Positions 12,701 through 27,700 of a stretch of DNA of 64,000 nt are shown piece after piece. The stretch comes from Tubulanus polymorphus (Eukaryota > Nemertea > Palaeonemertea > Tubulaniformes > Tubulanidae). The stretch lies in contig NC_134025.1 in assembly GCF_964204645.1 (NCBI RefSeq), forward strand, positions 29,852,001 through 29,916,000. Direction: 5' to 3'. The position numbers and the translations under genes were made by a program. Position 1 is the stretch's first letter. The number at the start of each line of letters is the position of its first letter. The notes below the pieces were generated by a model that did not search any database, was not told where the DNA came from, and was given only the letters and a program-made list of their open reading frames with translations.

Positions 12701-15700
12701 AGATATTCCGCTGTCTGTACCAGCATCCCACGGGTACAATTCAATTCTCTGATCACCAGCCCACTTACAGTCAGGCGTACACAAGTTTAATCCGCTAATA
12801 CCTGCATGAAAAAGAGAACATCATTGAAGTAACTGAACAAGTCGTGCAAACCATTCATTTTCAAGAACTGTCACGGTTTTAAAAACGTACCGACACACCA
12901 GTCAGGACTGGGTCCTATCATTGACAATAATGATAGTAGATTGTGAGTGCGATTAACAGTGAATCGAGCCCAGCGAATTTGATTCAGATTCACCCAGATT
13001 CCCGGCGTCATTATAACCGTCCTTACACGATTTCCCTGCAAAATCAAAGCATATCGATGTAGTCATCCATCACGTGGTTTCGATGCTGAAATACGTAGAA
13101 AACCCGCCACTTTTTTACGGAAGAAACTACGTCAAGGACACCTGCAGCGGGAGACATTGATTTGGCGTCTTTTAAGACACATTTGGGAATAATTAACAGC
13201 TGAGCCATACAGTATTTTACCTGAGGCTGCTATCAGTAAACGACGACCAGTATGTAAATAGACTCTAAATGTACACATTACTTTACAATACAATACAATA
13301 TTAAACATAATAGAAAAAGTGCATTACATGATTAGGACATTAAGTACATCGTTATTTTTTCAAATGACTGAATAGTTCACAACATTCCGCCAAAGGATAT
13401 CATAATTTTGTCATAAATGACAGAATGATTTAGAGTTTTCCTCTGTCATAAGCGACGGTCACACGAGGAGATTCTGGGCTTACGAAGCACCGTATTTCTG
13501 TGGTGCCGAATTTGTCGGAATATCGTGCGTACAGAGCACGTGATTAAAGCCCGCTTTAGTTATGCCGATATTGAGAGTGATTTCAAGATGGCATTTCCAT
13601 TTTCTTGTATATATTTTCCATTCAAAATCCATTCTTAACCTATTCTCCAGTCTTCCGAATAGCAGCTTGAATTGCCAGTATATTTGGTGTTACAACTGTA
13701 GCTAACGTGAGTGAAATAGACGCGACTTACATGAGCTTTGATTTCTTGTTCCAATGTTCTCGGATAACCGAATTCACAAACATCTTTTACGCCTTTTGTA
13801 GCGATACCGCCGTATTTCCAGATCGTGTAATCTTTACTGTGCGAGGCCCCGACTATATGAGACCAATGTAACAAATGCCTGGCTGTAAAATAAGATTAGT
13901 TTTACCATTTAGATTTAGGAAAAGATGAAGACTTTTGCGATAAGATTTATTTTCGGCCTAATGCGAATACGATATAAGAAACCACGTAGCCCTCTTGGCT
14001 GGGAATATTCCATCTTTTAAAAAGCTTTTACCTATTCTGTGGCATATATTTTCGCTATTAAGACCTGACGTTAAGAGCCATATTTCATTATGATCGTTAG
14101 CGTTTCATTAGTGCAACAGGAAGTTGACAATAAGAGCTTTTTATCGGTGAGATTGAGAGAGGCTCATCTGAGTGTGAGGGGCGCCAAATGTAAATAAATA
14201 TCTAGCCTTTTCATAAAGAAACCAGCACTTTGTATGCAGTAAGGGACGAACTACTACAAACAAGAGCTCGTCGCAGGTAATAAAGACATGTTCCGCTAGC
14301 AGTCACAAGACCCGACTATCTGTGAGACACAGTGACAGGTTTTTAAGTAAATTATGCTGCATTGCTTGTCAAGAAAGACACGGTGGTTTTCATGATAAGC
14401 CATTATTAGTATCCGCCTGTTAGCTGCAGGCTGCTGGAAGGAGATCTGGTACTTTTGGACATTTCAACGAATTTCTGAAAGTTGATTTGATTTGGAAATG
14501 ATCAAGGATGTTGATATGAACTTACCGGTTGGAAAGTCCTTAGGATGGGTATAACGTGACCAGTTACCATTAAACGTCATGTGATATTTAGCCACTCCAC
14601 AAGCGCAACAATCTGTATTCGTACTGGTGTCGAATTCGCCATCAGAACCAGCTTGAAAAGGAAGTAAAGAAATATATGTTAACACCGTAGCTAAAAGGAA
14701 TAGACTCTTAGAAAATCAGATCTATATATCGCATTAACTTACTGTCTTCGCACACTGTCTTAGTTAAAGCGCCGTCATCTTTAAACCAAACGTCCTGATA
14801 TTGAACGACTGTCGCTCTGAAATTACATCAATCCTATATATTTCAGGATGAATTCATACCAACTTATTGCTTACACGAGTCAAATGATTTCAAGTATGGA
14901 ATGAAAGCGTAGTCACTGTCGTATCAGGGATGAGACACGCTGCCTCTTCTATTCGATGAGGGTTTTAGAGTTTTGGCTCAATACTATATTGAAGAATGTC
15001 GACGATAGAATGTTTAGGTATTTTTTAGAAAGTTTTGTTTATGTATAGGGATAATATCTAGAAAATTGGTGCGTTAGATATTTGGAAGAGGCACTGAGGC
15101 AATCGGTACATCGTTCTAAACACAATCACACACTTATCACATTATAGAATTTAGCTTCCACGGTAGAATAATTCGATTTCTCTACGACCGCGACGATGGA
15201 AGAACGCTCGAGTTGATGCTTAAAGAAAATTAGTAATTTCCTCAGCCGTTCAGTAGGCATTGGCTCTAGATAAACAACAAAGATATTGAAATATTGAATG
15301 ATTAATGATAAGCGACAGATTTCCTGATGAAATATCAACTGTTTGTCATCTTAACGTCAACGTTAATAGAACTGATATTTCTCTCTGAAGCCACAGGTTT
15401 AACGTTTTTCTATCGAACAGATTGACAAATATTTGTTCCACTCGGCGCTGATTTCATTAGAACAGAAACGAAATTCAAACACGATGCTTGTGCCTCTATA
15501 GACTATTCAAATACAATCTCTTGAAATGCTTGTTGATTAACCGTCAGAAATATAGAGACTTTTCATCGCTGACAAAAGCAGGCAGACACGTAGTTTTTAG
15601 TGCGTCGTTTTTTTTCTGCTTATCTTTGATAGCCAGTAACACGACTTACACTGCAGATAAAACCAACAAGGAAATCAACAGGAAATGCTATATATCTATA

Positions 15701-18700
15701 ATGCGACCACTATTATACAGAGAAATCTGATAATAGTTGTTATGCAAGGGTTTTTAATAGACGGTTAAAATGGCGGGAACATTTTTACCGCGCAATTTAT
15801 CATTTCATATTGAAAATGCAATCATCGGCTTTCATCGAAACACTTCACGTCAACGAGATTCTTTTTTAATTCAGCCACGCTGGAGGATAAACGCCGCACG
15901 ATGCTATTTCACGGCCATGTATATTTTATGGATCTCGACAACATTTCAGCAATAATTTACGTGAACGCCACGAATACGGCTAATGTTACTCAGGTACATG
16001 CATAGTTTAGTTGTGGAATCGGATATTTTTTTCAAATATCGAATTTTCATCGGAAAACGTTAGCTAAACCGGGGTCCAAACTGATGAATCATTTGGTTTG
16101 AAGTGATAAAACACGTTTTTCAGTGTTGAATTGCAGTTTCAACAAATACCGACGCGGCATAAATCAATTGCATTTCTGAGTCCACACAGATACCCGAGAA
16201 TAAACGACATTGTGATCAGCGAACGGCTTAAAAATAAAAACCTATCTAAGCGTTAGATCTGTGAGAACAGGTGAGATAAATTGAGTGGAAAATCATAACG
16301 GAAATCTCGAATGATATCATTCACATCGCAGAGCACACTAACCATTGCTGTTCACGAACAGAACGGGTTTTTCTAGAACACATGCACTAGGTGCAGTAAC
16401 CGACTGAGCGAATTTCCACTTTACTGGGCACGATATACCACGTGGTATTTACCAGGGTCCGTACACACCAAGGGCGAACTTCGGTTATCGGAGTTAGTCG
16501 ACTATAGTCGAACTAAATGAAACCGAATGTCCGTTAGTCGGAACTACTATATTCCGGAAATAATTCGGAAATTAATCGCATTCGGTTATTAGCTCCGACC
16601 ACTAGTCGACTAGATACGAAACCGAATTTGCCAAAGGCTAGCGGCGTAGCTCAATACCAATACATCAATCGCCGCTCTGAATGATGATATAATCTTTCTA
16701 CAAATGTTAAGAGTCAGAAATAAGAGACGGACGAGTGAAAATGATCCGTTCTTTGATTCGTTTAAATCAAACGTCTTTAAGTCAATGAATTCACAATGGG
16801 TACCAACTCATCGATCCTCCATCGCTACTATCATCGACTACATTTCTGGGGTATGTTTCAACATCGAATCCGACGATAAACAGTTGTTTGACGGAACCCA
16901 CGGCCGCAACGATCGATCATTATTTACCCAGAACAGGAAAGCTTGAAAAAATGATAAATAATCTCTCAAGATCGTTACAAGATAAAAACCATATGAAACA
17001 AATCAATAAAGCCATGATTCAGTATCAGTTCAAATCCATCCTCGCTTACCGGGGCTTGGTTGCCCGGTCTATTACACCGCCTAGAATTGTGGAGATGTGG
17101 CAATCCCTTGCAAGCGAGGACGATCAAATCTAGCGAGATCACGAATGTCAATGAAAGGCGGCATCAGGATTGCACGATAATATCTATAATGTTTATAGGA
17201 TGTAATAGCTTACCTGAATTCGACACATCCTGAGCCGGCAGGGGGCGCTGTCCACAGTACGCTGATACCCGGCTTAAACTGGGTAATGTACGTGTGAGTG
17301 ACCACATGCGGACACTGGTCGTGGAACTTGGTGAGTGGAGGGCTTGAAAAAAGCTGAAATCATTAAAAAAATAACGCCATGAATCATACAACAAAGGAAA
17401 TATCAAAGGAACAGTTAAAAATGATAACCAGTAATACCCCGGGAATTGCATTATGTATCTTTAATCCGCAGATTGTCTTGATTCTAGTCAATCGGTGTCA
17501 TCTTCAAAGTCTTTCTCGAATATCAGATGAATCTCTCAAAAACACGAGTAACGAGATAACTCGTATAACGTCATCGCTTGTATAAGTATTTGTTCAATAG
17601 TTCGTCTCGATAAACCGATTGTGTTGCGGGGATTCTGAATCAATCCCGGAATTTACTGTAGCCGAGATGTGACTCAACAAAAATCTCAGGTAGACAATTA
17701 CAAGTTTTTAAGCAACGCGATCCGATGTATGGGGGAGAAAGAGAGAGACATTGTAAACCGCACAGTGACTCAACCCTCCGAACCGTGAAGTCATAGAAAT
17801 CCGTTCTTCATTGTTTTACCTTCTCGTTCCATTGACCAGTTATTGGTAACAGTATCGATCATTTATAAAGAATCGACCGGTAATTAGGGAGCACCTCCTT
17901 CTCGGCTCGGCAATGTCTTTTGTATTACTCGGTGTTGTGTATGAACTTAGATTATAAATCCATACGTTGCCATCAGATTATAAAAGGCCAGCGTCTGAAA
18001 TTAGCCAAATGCGCTAACTTCTAAAAGCCTGGATTTATCGACGAAATCTATTGAGTTATTTTGTAAAAACTCGCACGGACACACGTCCTAGTGATTCCTG
18101 TATTATATACTGCTATTGTCAGTTGATGCCTTATTGAGAAAAAATGTTCCAAACGTAATGCTTTAATTGATAATGGCATATCTCCATTACGGGCGCAGGA
18201 ATTCCTGAGTTAACGCTGATCAGAAAGCATAAAGCTTCAGAGATGTGATGAAAAAACGCACGAAATGAGAGAAGAGACGAGTACAATGTTACAGTGAATA
18301 TTCAGGTGGTGCGCGAAATATGTCGCCTCTTGAAGCGATTTCTGAAACAATGTGAAAAATGTTTCTCCGATTCACGCGAATCGTGACTCAAAAGTGAATG
18401 AAATCAATAGTGACAAAATTATAGCTAAAAGGAATTCGAAAGATGATTAAATGGGACGAATCGATGGGCAGAAGAAACTATTGTTCTGATGAGTTGTTGT
18501 TGTCCAGGTGGTTTAATACCCAGGGATATTGTCACTGTAACTTCCTCGTAGACTGATTAATACACACCTGAGTGAACACACACACTGTTCTGTCGCCCTC
18601 AGTGTCATTTACATCTAAATCAATATCTCACTGGACTCACTGGGTAAATCATCTTCATTATCATCGTCATTGTCACCTTCGAACGTCGCTAGATCTTCGT

Positions 18701-21700
18701 CAACATCGTCAGTTTTATCAACATCGCATTCCGCAAACGCGGTGCGTCCAAAACAAACTGACAAAATGCAGGGGTCCCAAATCTATATATACATCATGAA
18801 CATCTTATATCTTGAAGTAAAATCCAATACTAACTCGCCCTTCAACCCGAAAAGTGAACTAGAACAAACCGAAAATCAGGAAAATGGTAATAGATTGAAT
18901 TAGATTTGAAGATAACGACTATAGAATTGATGTAAACATATAAGTAGACTGTTTCTAACTATATCGTCAAATCATTTTGAATTTTTCTTTTCATGCGATA
19001 TGGATATTGAGTAACCAGTAAATCAGAACTACATGTCGGTAGGATTGAGGTTATCCTCGTGTCACCCCCGGGTCGTCGGCGTCGCCAGATCGATTGCCCC
19101 AACTATGCCGGAGGTCCGGAATCGAACCTTGTGACCTAGCATTCACCTAGACCACGTCAATGCACGCACATCGCGAGACATAAGGAAGAGAATAAGTCGA
19201 GACCAATCCCAACGGCTTGACTACTGCTTCAAAATCTTCTATCGACAAGACATCATAATATATTACATCACAAAAAAAGGTTCAGATGTTTTTTATGATT
19301 CGTTTTCATCAAATATATATGGTAATCATTGAACATAGTGTAAGTGTTTCGGAGCTTTATACAGCTTCTTCTATATATCATCAAGAGTAGCGCTATTATA
19401 CTCGACATTTGCTGAGTTCAGTAGAAAATCCAATAATCTTTCAATATATACACGTCTCCTATCAGCAACTCCTCAATAAAGAACATGTCTCGACTTCATA
19501 TTTCTGTTTATTACATTCATCGTCAGTAAATCTGGTAATATAACCTTCTTATTGAATTCTTATCAGTAAATCAATGATGAGCCCGGAGAAGACCATTTCA
19601 GCAGATTTTACCTTTTTACCGAGTTAAATATCTATTCTTTTGTGAATGTGTCAAGAGCACTAAATCTATTTCCGTCAGTGACTGGCGGAGAGAGTGAGTG
19701 AGAGTGAGAGAGAGCGAGGCCTGCAATCTGAAATATCACATGAATCGCGTTTCCGCTATTGTCAAGAACAAGTTGTTCTGGAGCTGAATGAAAAATCTAT
19801 CAGTACTTTATCATTTTGATACAATAGACCTGCGGATATTTGCAGAGCAAACATGGCCCGTGCAACAGTTGATTTGCGACATGCTATGAATGTAAATGAA
19901 GCAATTTCGGAGACTGGCGAACGTGATAAACCAAGGTTTATCCGGTTTATCCTCTTTATCTTACCATCATGATTGAACGCGAGTTATTTTGTGATTTGTT
20001 TGTCGTCCATATGAAAAACTACCAACAAAATCATGACCAAACTCGGAACAAGTTGATTTCTGTAAACGTGAGCACGCCATAAAAAGAAAAATACCCAAGT
20101 CATTTATATAGATATGATAAACAAACAAAGAGGATAAAATCGGAAAGCACATCAATAATTCATTTCGAATCAGAGTTAAAGGATGGATAGATAGACACGT
20201 CCAATGGCTTCGTGGGTTCCAAATCGCTAGCAAATTCCATTCTGTTTCTACTGTTAAGGTAGGAATTTAATTCATATATTGCATATACTAAATATTCATA
20301 AATCAATTACAATAAGCAATTCTCTATTCCCTTCGGAAATGAATGAAATCGTAACTAATTCAATTTACTCGTATTCACTTCGTATATACGAGCATCAGTA
20401 CAAAGTGAATTCGTTCTCTCTCGTCCGTGCCTGCCTCCTGCCATCATACACCGACAATCGACCGTTTACTCTATCTTTTACATACATACACATAATCTAA
20501 TCTCACCAGATTATCCTAATACCAATAAAATGTAATCATATGCCATTTAGCTAAGTACCGCACACTGCCGCTATACTAGACACTCATCACCTTCAAGCTT
20601 CCACTCTAAGATTTCGGCTTAACGTCTTCTTGATAAGGGATTTATAATGATACAACTCTATCACTTAATGGCGCATCAATAGCCCCCACTTAGTTACCAT
20701 GAACTCGCAGGGTCATCAGATGAACTTTATAAACTGATTTGTAAACGACGTAACCTATTCTTGTAAATGGAAATGTTGTACGGCATTATACAAGCGTTTA
20801 TTTTTTGGTGGGATTGAAAGACATTTGATGCTTGTCTTGTGGTGGTGGTGTGTGTTATTCTATCCAAGTCGTCATTCTTCCCTCTAGACAGTTGTACAAT
20901 TCACATTCAGTAAAAATGAGGCGTCTGAACAATTCGCAGGAATGAGGCAGTACAGCAACCTTTTATCACCCTGGTATTTGAAGCTTATAGTATATAAGTT
21001 ACGACACCGGTTCATATCATGAATTCCAGATTGATATCAGAGAAATGAAAACATTATTCGCAATACGTGAATGTTATTCCATAACACAACTCATTAAGCT
21101 CATTATAGAGCCGTATTAAAATAACATCAAACATCATTAGATTGTTTAGAGAAATGTCAGACATCCATTTTCATTGCTTCATATATACGTATATATGTAG
21201 AGAGTCTCAGGCCAATCACAATGTATATTGATGATAATATCAATGAAATCGGGACAGAAGTAGTTTTCTAAATATTTCGAGAAGTAAATTGACATTTTTA
21301 GACATATCAACACTCCATACTATTTAAAGGTGTTGCATGTGTTTTAAATTGAACACAGTTCTGGATACAGGCAGGTAGGTGGTCTATCTCATCTGCTACA
21401 AGAATGTGGCATGTTAAGTTAATTAACTAACAGATTACGGTGGATGTTCCGAACATCAGGTGACACATGCCACAGGTGTATTCTCATTAAAATAATCACG
21501 TTTTAATGTTTGACTCGTGTTTTAAAAAAAAAACAGCACATTTTCAACAGATGCCTCGCGGATAACTGGAGACTTTGTTATCGGGTTAGATTTCGCTCGG
21601 TTTTCTTTACCACACCTTGAAGTACTTTTTGAATTAGAATAATGTTATTACTAGAACGCACGGGGATCTGGACGTTCATTTACGAACGAAAGTAGCGTGT

Positions 21701-24700
21701 TTATTTCAGATTAAAACACGGCATCTTCAATGTGACATGAACCGAATGAAAGTAACAGATTACCGGTGATGTGTTTTTTAGTATTTGACACTCAGTAGCT
21801 CTTCGCCTTGAAACTGACTGCTAACACGCTATGATAAACTATATTATACCTGAGCACACCATCTCAAAACACTAGCTATCAAGGGTGAATCTATTTTGCA
21901 TGTTTACTTTCGTGAAAATTTAATCAGCGTCATTTATTTCGCTCGTTAATCAGAGGGAGCTCTATCTCTATCAGTCCTCTGATATTGCACACGCATGAAG
22001 AGGACATGCAGAAGTATACTTCATCACAGTTTATGAGGCCATAACGCCATGAGTAAGAAGAACGTGGTGATAAGAACACGAAGCCGTACACGGACAATGG
22101 GAAGAAGATTAAGGATGCAAAGGACAACTCGCGTTTCATCTTTGTTTCAGTTGTATTTTCCATTCTCAGATCTCCTCGATTAATTTCAATTTGACCTCAA
22201 CATCTCTGACGAACGTGAACAGAGAATTGACCCGGGGTGACTGCTGGAAATACAGCGTGGGTGATACATCATCTTAATATGATTGGCGCTCCTTCGGGAG
22301 ACATAAATAAAAAGCATGAAGACAACAAAAAATATTGGACATTGTCCAAATGAAGGTGTCTTCCACATCATACCACCGTTGAGAGATGATAGGCGGGGGA
22401 TTCCTGTGGGTCTCAGAATGCTCAGTTCCCAATCATTGTCGATTAGCTGTGCATAACTTTTTTTCAGTGAATTCCAATGTTTATCGTAGTTTATAACAAC
22501 TGTTTTACTGCAAGATACACTAGAATTCAGGTAAACAAGACGTACCCATTGCATAATATCAGCAAAACCCTTGGAATTCTATAAACACTATAGATATCGG
22601 CACTCAAGTACAATAAACAGACACTGTTGTACTGCTGTACCACTGCAAAAAGTTCGTTTTACTTGTTATTCGCTCGTTGAGTCATAATTAGTTATAGTTG
22701 GAAACCAGGTGTTTGTTATCACAATTTAGGTTTTTCAATTGAATTCATCAGACTTGGAATGGTTTGAACTGATATTTTCTGATACTCTGTCTATGTCGTC
22801 TATTCTCCCAAAGTCTTATACGCCACGACGCCAGCACGAAACTAGCTATTGATATTCTGACCTTTAGTGGCATTCTGGTTATCCGGAAACATAAGACTGC
22901 GCTAGGTGCTTCTGGAACCCAAAATAATTGGCATGTCGTTTCCGCAATTAATTAGATTACCATGAGTACTCCCGGTAAATCAAATAGCTTCCATTCTCTG
23001 CCTTGTTGCTCGTATTGTCAATGGCAACTTATTCTTTTTCACACGTGTCAGTTTCTATGTAGTATAATGACGACGTCCAGATTCATAGACTGTCTGAAAT
23101 GTACATTACCGTCCCCTCCCCTGAGAACATCAACCACTCCGCACATATCACTGTCCAGTCTCTCCAGTTTATGATAGACATTATCGCATGATCTGTTGCC
23201 CTATTCCGTGGGAAATACAGTAAATCATGAAGATGGCGAGTCACTATCTCCATGAGTTTACGTAAATTCGAAGAATATCACTTCAAAGGCGAAAATGTTC
23301 GGTTGATATTTTTGTCAAAGTTCCCTTTGCTTCCACTGCAGAAAAAGGCGCTTTTTGGTAAAAAGTAACTATATCAGATCAAAGAAATGGAAACGGAGAT
23401 ATTTCATCATGATTCTCTGTACGTGATGCCTTCAACCCTGTTGGCAAATTGTCACCAGAAGAACTCAAGTGTTATGAAGAGTGTCTCCCGTATAAAAAAT
23501 AATCAACATTACGGCCACAGGGCTGAATAATACACTTCCCCCGCACCAACACGGTCACATTATACAAAGCTAATAAGAAAATAAAGCTAAAGGTTGTATA
23601 GAAAACAGAAATTGCGAAAATATTGAATTATAAGCCGCATCCGAACATTGAATAACAAAAGGTTTATGAAAGAGTTCATCAGCTCTCATTGTAACTGTCT
23701 ATCACCACCAGCACGGTGTCCTATGACTTCAGTAAGTCATTACATGTACTAACTAATCACCTAATTAATGATATATAGCGAATACCAAACATCAAGGCTA
23801 CAGTAATTAGGTGTAGAGGGAGAGCGTGGCAAAATGACTTAATTATCACACATCAACTATAGACACTGTTATACCAACGCAATCCACGTCATTTTTCAAC
23901 CCACAAACTTGGCACTAGAACCCGGAAACCTCTGAATGGTTATGGAAATGGTAAAAAGATCGGAACGCGCTATAGAGCTGTTGTGTTGTGTTTCGACTGC
24001 TGATTTAGAATCAGTTTAATTGCGATCGGAAACTCGCAACCTTATTATTTTAATGGCATCGTAATATATCGATCGTAACAAAGTTCATGACAACGCGGGT
24101 ATTACATAGAAACGCCATTATCACGGTGTTAGACAAGGCGAAAAACAAGCATCATGCAGAATTTTTCCTATTATATGAAGCCATTAACAAACACCATTAG
24201 ACTAACACGAACAACAACTATCGATTGTACTGGTATCAAAGATTATCAGATCAAAATAAATGTTCATTCGACACACAGGAAATCATCCTTTTATTTATGA
24301 AAGATTCTAGGTGAGACTTCGCCGGAACTTATTTCTGTTGTGAAAGAAAGGTTTTCAACGAAATAATGGTGAAGTTTTCAGGCCAGGTTCGTGCTCATGA
24401 AGTTCACCAATATATAACGGAAATTAATTTCGATTTGCGAAATATATTTTGATTTACCCATTGCAGCGTGTTTGATAAAGAACAAACAGTAGGATCGTGG
24501 GAAACGGACAGTATGGGTTGGTAGATACGCGATTATCAAATTTCTTTGATATTCCTGTTCGTCGAGTGGCGACAAAAACGAAAACATTAATTGCTTTTCG
24601 ACATCAATGGCGAGGTCCACTTTTCAAAGACAAGTAGATGACATAGCGGAACGAATGTCGGTCTAGCGGGATGAAGGGTATAATGATATGACTGGAGGGC

Positions 24701-27700
24701 TGCTTGATTAGTGCTGTGTCTCTGTCTAATTAATTTAACAATAGGCTAAGTAAGAATAAGCCCGAGGCTTACCGAATCAATAGATGTGGCATTTCTGCGT
24801 CATACCGTCATTACGACATACTCGTTTTCCGAGCTATTAACGGAATCTTTGACAGCGCGTAACGTCTTTCAGTCGGGATTTCTCTGATGTCATAAAACAC
24901 ACACAGAGAACGAAAGGAGAGGCGTTTTTTATTCGATAGAAGATTAGAACGTGTAGTTAATTGAATGTCCGTCGATAACGCGCAATATTGAACGACTGAC
25001 GACTGAAAACAATGGCTAATTAAAGAATCTGATGAGTTTCTTCGACTTATCGCGAGCAATTACGAGATACCGTTGAGCTGATGGAACATACGTGGCAATA
25101 ACAATCAGGACTTAGTCTGAAAGGCTATTACGTGGAATTGGATAGAACTACATGTACAATAATCCCATTGTTTGGTGTTGCCGAATCATTTTGTCGATCT
25201 ATAGCTGGAAAAAAGCATTTCCTCTCAGGATATGCCGGGATCATTCAGTTGCCATTTTCACTAGTGTCCATTCATCGCAAACCTTCGATAATACCCTTCA
25301 AGAGTCTCTCGTATCCTTCTACGTCCGTTTTTTCAGAAGAACACATTCACGAATTGCTCGAATGACGATAGGGGCAAAGGACAAAGAGAATGATAATATC
25401 ATTACAATAGATATTGTTACATCAAAGATGGATCAATGCAATCTCCTCGGGGATTGTCATCTTCTGCAATCCATCGACACTGACCTCTGCGTGTCTGTAG
25501 CCTGCAGCATCCACCAAATCCATCTTCAGATCTCCCACTCTCGTCACCTTTACATCTACCATCATCAATTCTCTTGCGCAATAGTTTGATGTGTATCATC
25601 ACCGTCTTTCAAAAAAAAAACTTTTGCTTGGATGAAAATGTCTTTTCCGCATTAAGAGATAATGTTTCTATATCCGAACCATTACTACACTTCCCACAAT
25701 TCACCCCGCCCGGTGTGACGTCACGAGTAACTGGTCAGATTAAGTCGTAGATCCGCTACACCGAGTTGGTTAAGGTCTTCAGTTTAGGTCATCTCAGCTA
25801 AGGCTTCGAATCCTCGCTTCCCGGATTTACACACACCAATACAACCATCAAATAACAAACCGCATCGCAGACGATTTCACTGAGCATTTTCCTATTGATT
25901 TTTCATTTAATTTCAAAGAAAACTATTGAACTCCATTTTCTCGACGAAACTATCTATTTCTCCCTCCCTTTAAGGCAGCGGTATTCGAGATTTCCGCATT
26001 CGGTGAGGTCAGCTTCAGCTGAGAAAATTTACAGTTGAATTGATGATATCTAATCACGATAGACGTGCATCAGACATGACCAATTATTGAGATCGGAAAT
26101 GACAGCGTCAAATGGCTCGTATGTGGAAGGAGAGACACTTTGACGAGGAGTCGGTTAAACGGCTCTTGTTTTATCAATCAGATTCAGGTAACCGAGGATA
26201 CGTCGAACAAAGAGAACACAGATGTTTCAATCGAACAATGTTACGCTTCATTGATCACATTATTGGAACAATGATTCTGGGAAAGTCAAGCGTTCCACAG
26301 TTACTGATTACATCGTCTGTGTAAACCCTCTTTATTCGCGTTGTCTCTGATGATAATGTATTGAACGGCTTCTACGTGAGTGAATAATTCTAAAATTCGC
26401 AACCGGGCGACCTGTCTCATAGGGTAGAGATCACATTCCCTACGATTAGTAAGCGATTTTACCCTAAAGCCGATCACATCTCGGTCACAATAGAACATAA
26501 TTACTATAAATCGTAGCGACATACCCGCAAAGATGTTCGATGCAATGAACTTTAAACGCGGCATCAAAAGGTATTACTACAGTAGGGGTTCATACGATTA
26601 GGAAATTGTTTTTTCTTGGTGAGTCAAATTCATTTTCTCTGCCTCTCTCTACATCAGGATGATTAGCTTTAGTTTGAGTAGGGCGGATGAGAGTCAAAGA
26701 GCGGAGGTGCACGGATGACGAGGATGATGTGTTCTCAACTAATATTCCATTGAAGGAAACTTCCCATATATCCTGATAATTGGCTTAAGTCGAGACTCAT
26801 AAATTTAATTCCATTTACTGATGAATCATCGCTGATATCTTGTTTTCATAACGAATGATTATTTCGCATAACAATCGTAAAAGACCCAGATGTAAATACG
26901 GGAAATTTATTCGACTGAAATCGACTGAGTTCGTGTAGAAATGCTCAAAGTTCGTATGAATGTCATTTCGACAATAAATGAACAAGAAGTTAATTCAATC
27001 AATTGATTCTCTTGTTTCCCGTCACACGTTTAACTGAGGGGTTTGATGCATTTCAAATTCCGAGAATAAAACCACGCATCGAAAATAACGTAAATTCATA
27101 CGACGCCTTCCGAATCTTACCTGAAATGTTCCCAATGAATTGGTCTCATCTACAGCATGTTGAGGCACAGCGACCAAATAGAACCCGGCAAATTTCTGTT
27201 GTAATCGAGCCGTTCCGTTCAACGTGACTGAAAAACAGTACGAAAATTGAAACCGATGTTATTGACAGCAGATTACACGCAAGAAAAATTGATATCCCTG
27301 AAAGAAAGAAACATTGATCACATCGAATCGAACATTGGATACTGACATCTGATATAGCTATTTGAAACGGAGAAGGCCTTCGGGCTGCGCAGAACGAATG
27401 GTTTAAACTTATTAATGAGAAACAATTTAATTTCACATGGTTCACTTCTTTTGTTGCGGAATTAAAACAATGCTTTTATCTCAGTGTAACTTCAGACGTC
27501 GAAGCCCGAGGCACAACATAGGAACAGCAGCGGTGTGATTATCGTATTCAGATCTAAGACGGTGGTGGTTTCCATTCGTTTTAGAATCCATGATTGAATA
27601 AAAGCATTTTATGCAGAGAGACTCGAAACTGATCCTCTTTAGGTTCTGAACTTATTCGAATTGCAAACAAACATAAATAACGAACATATCGTCGACACAA

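Noticed and set aside
27146-27445. 99-codon minus ORF overlapping F-spondin exon 2
   Set aside because: Different frame from the reeler exon, which has exact splice sites and domain match.
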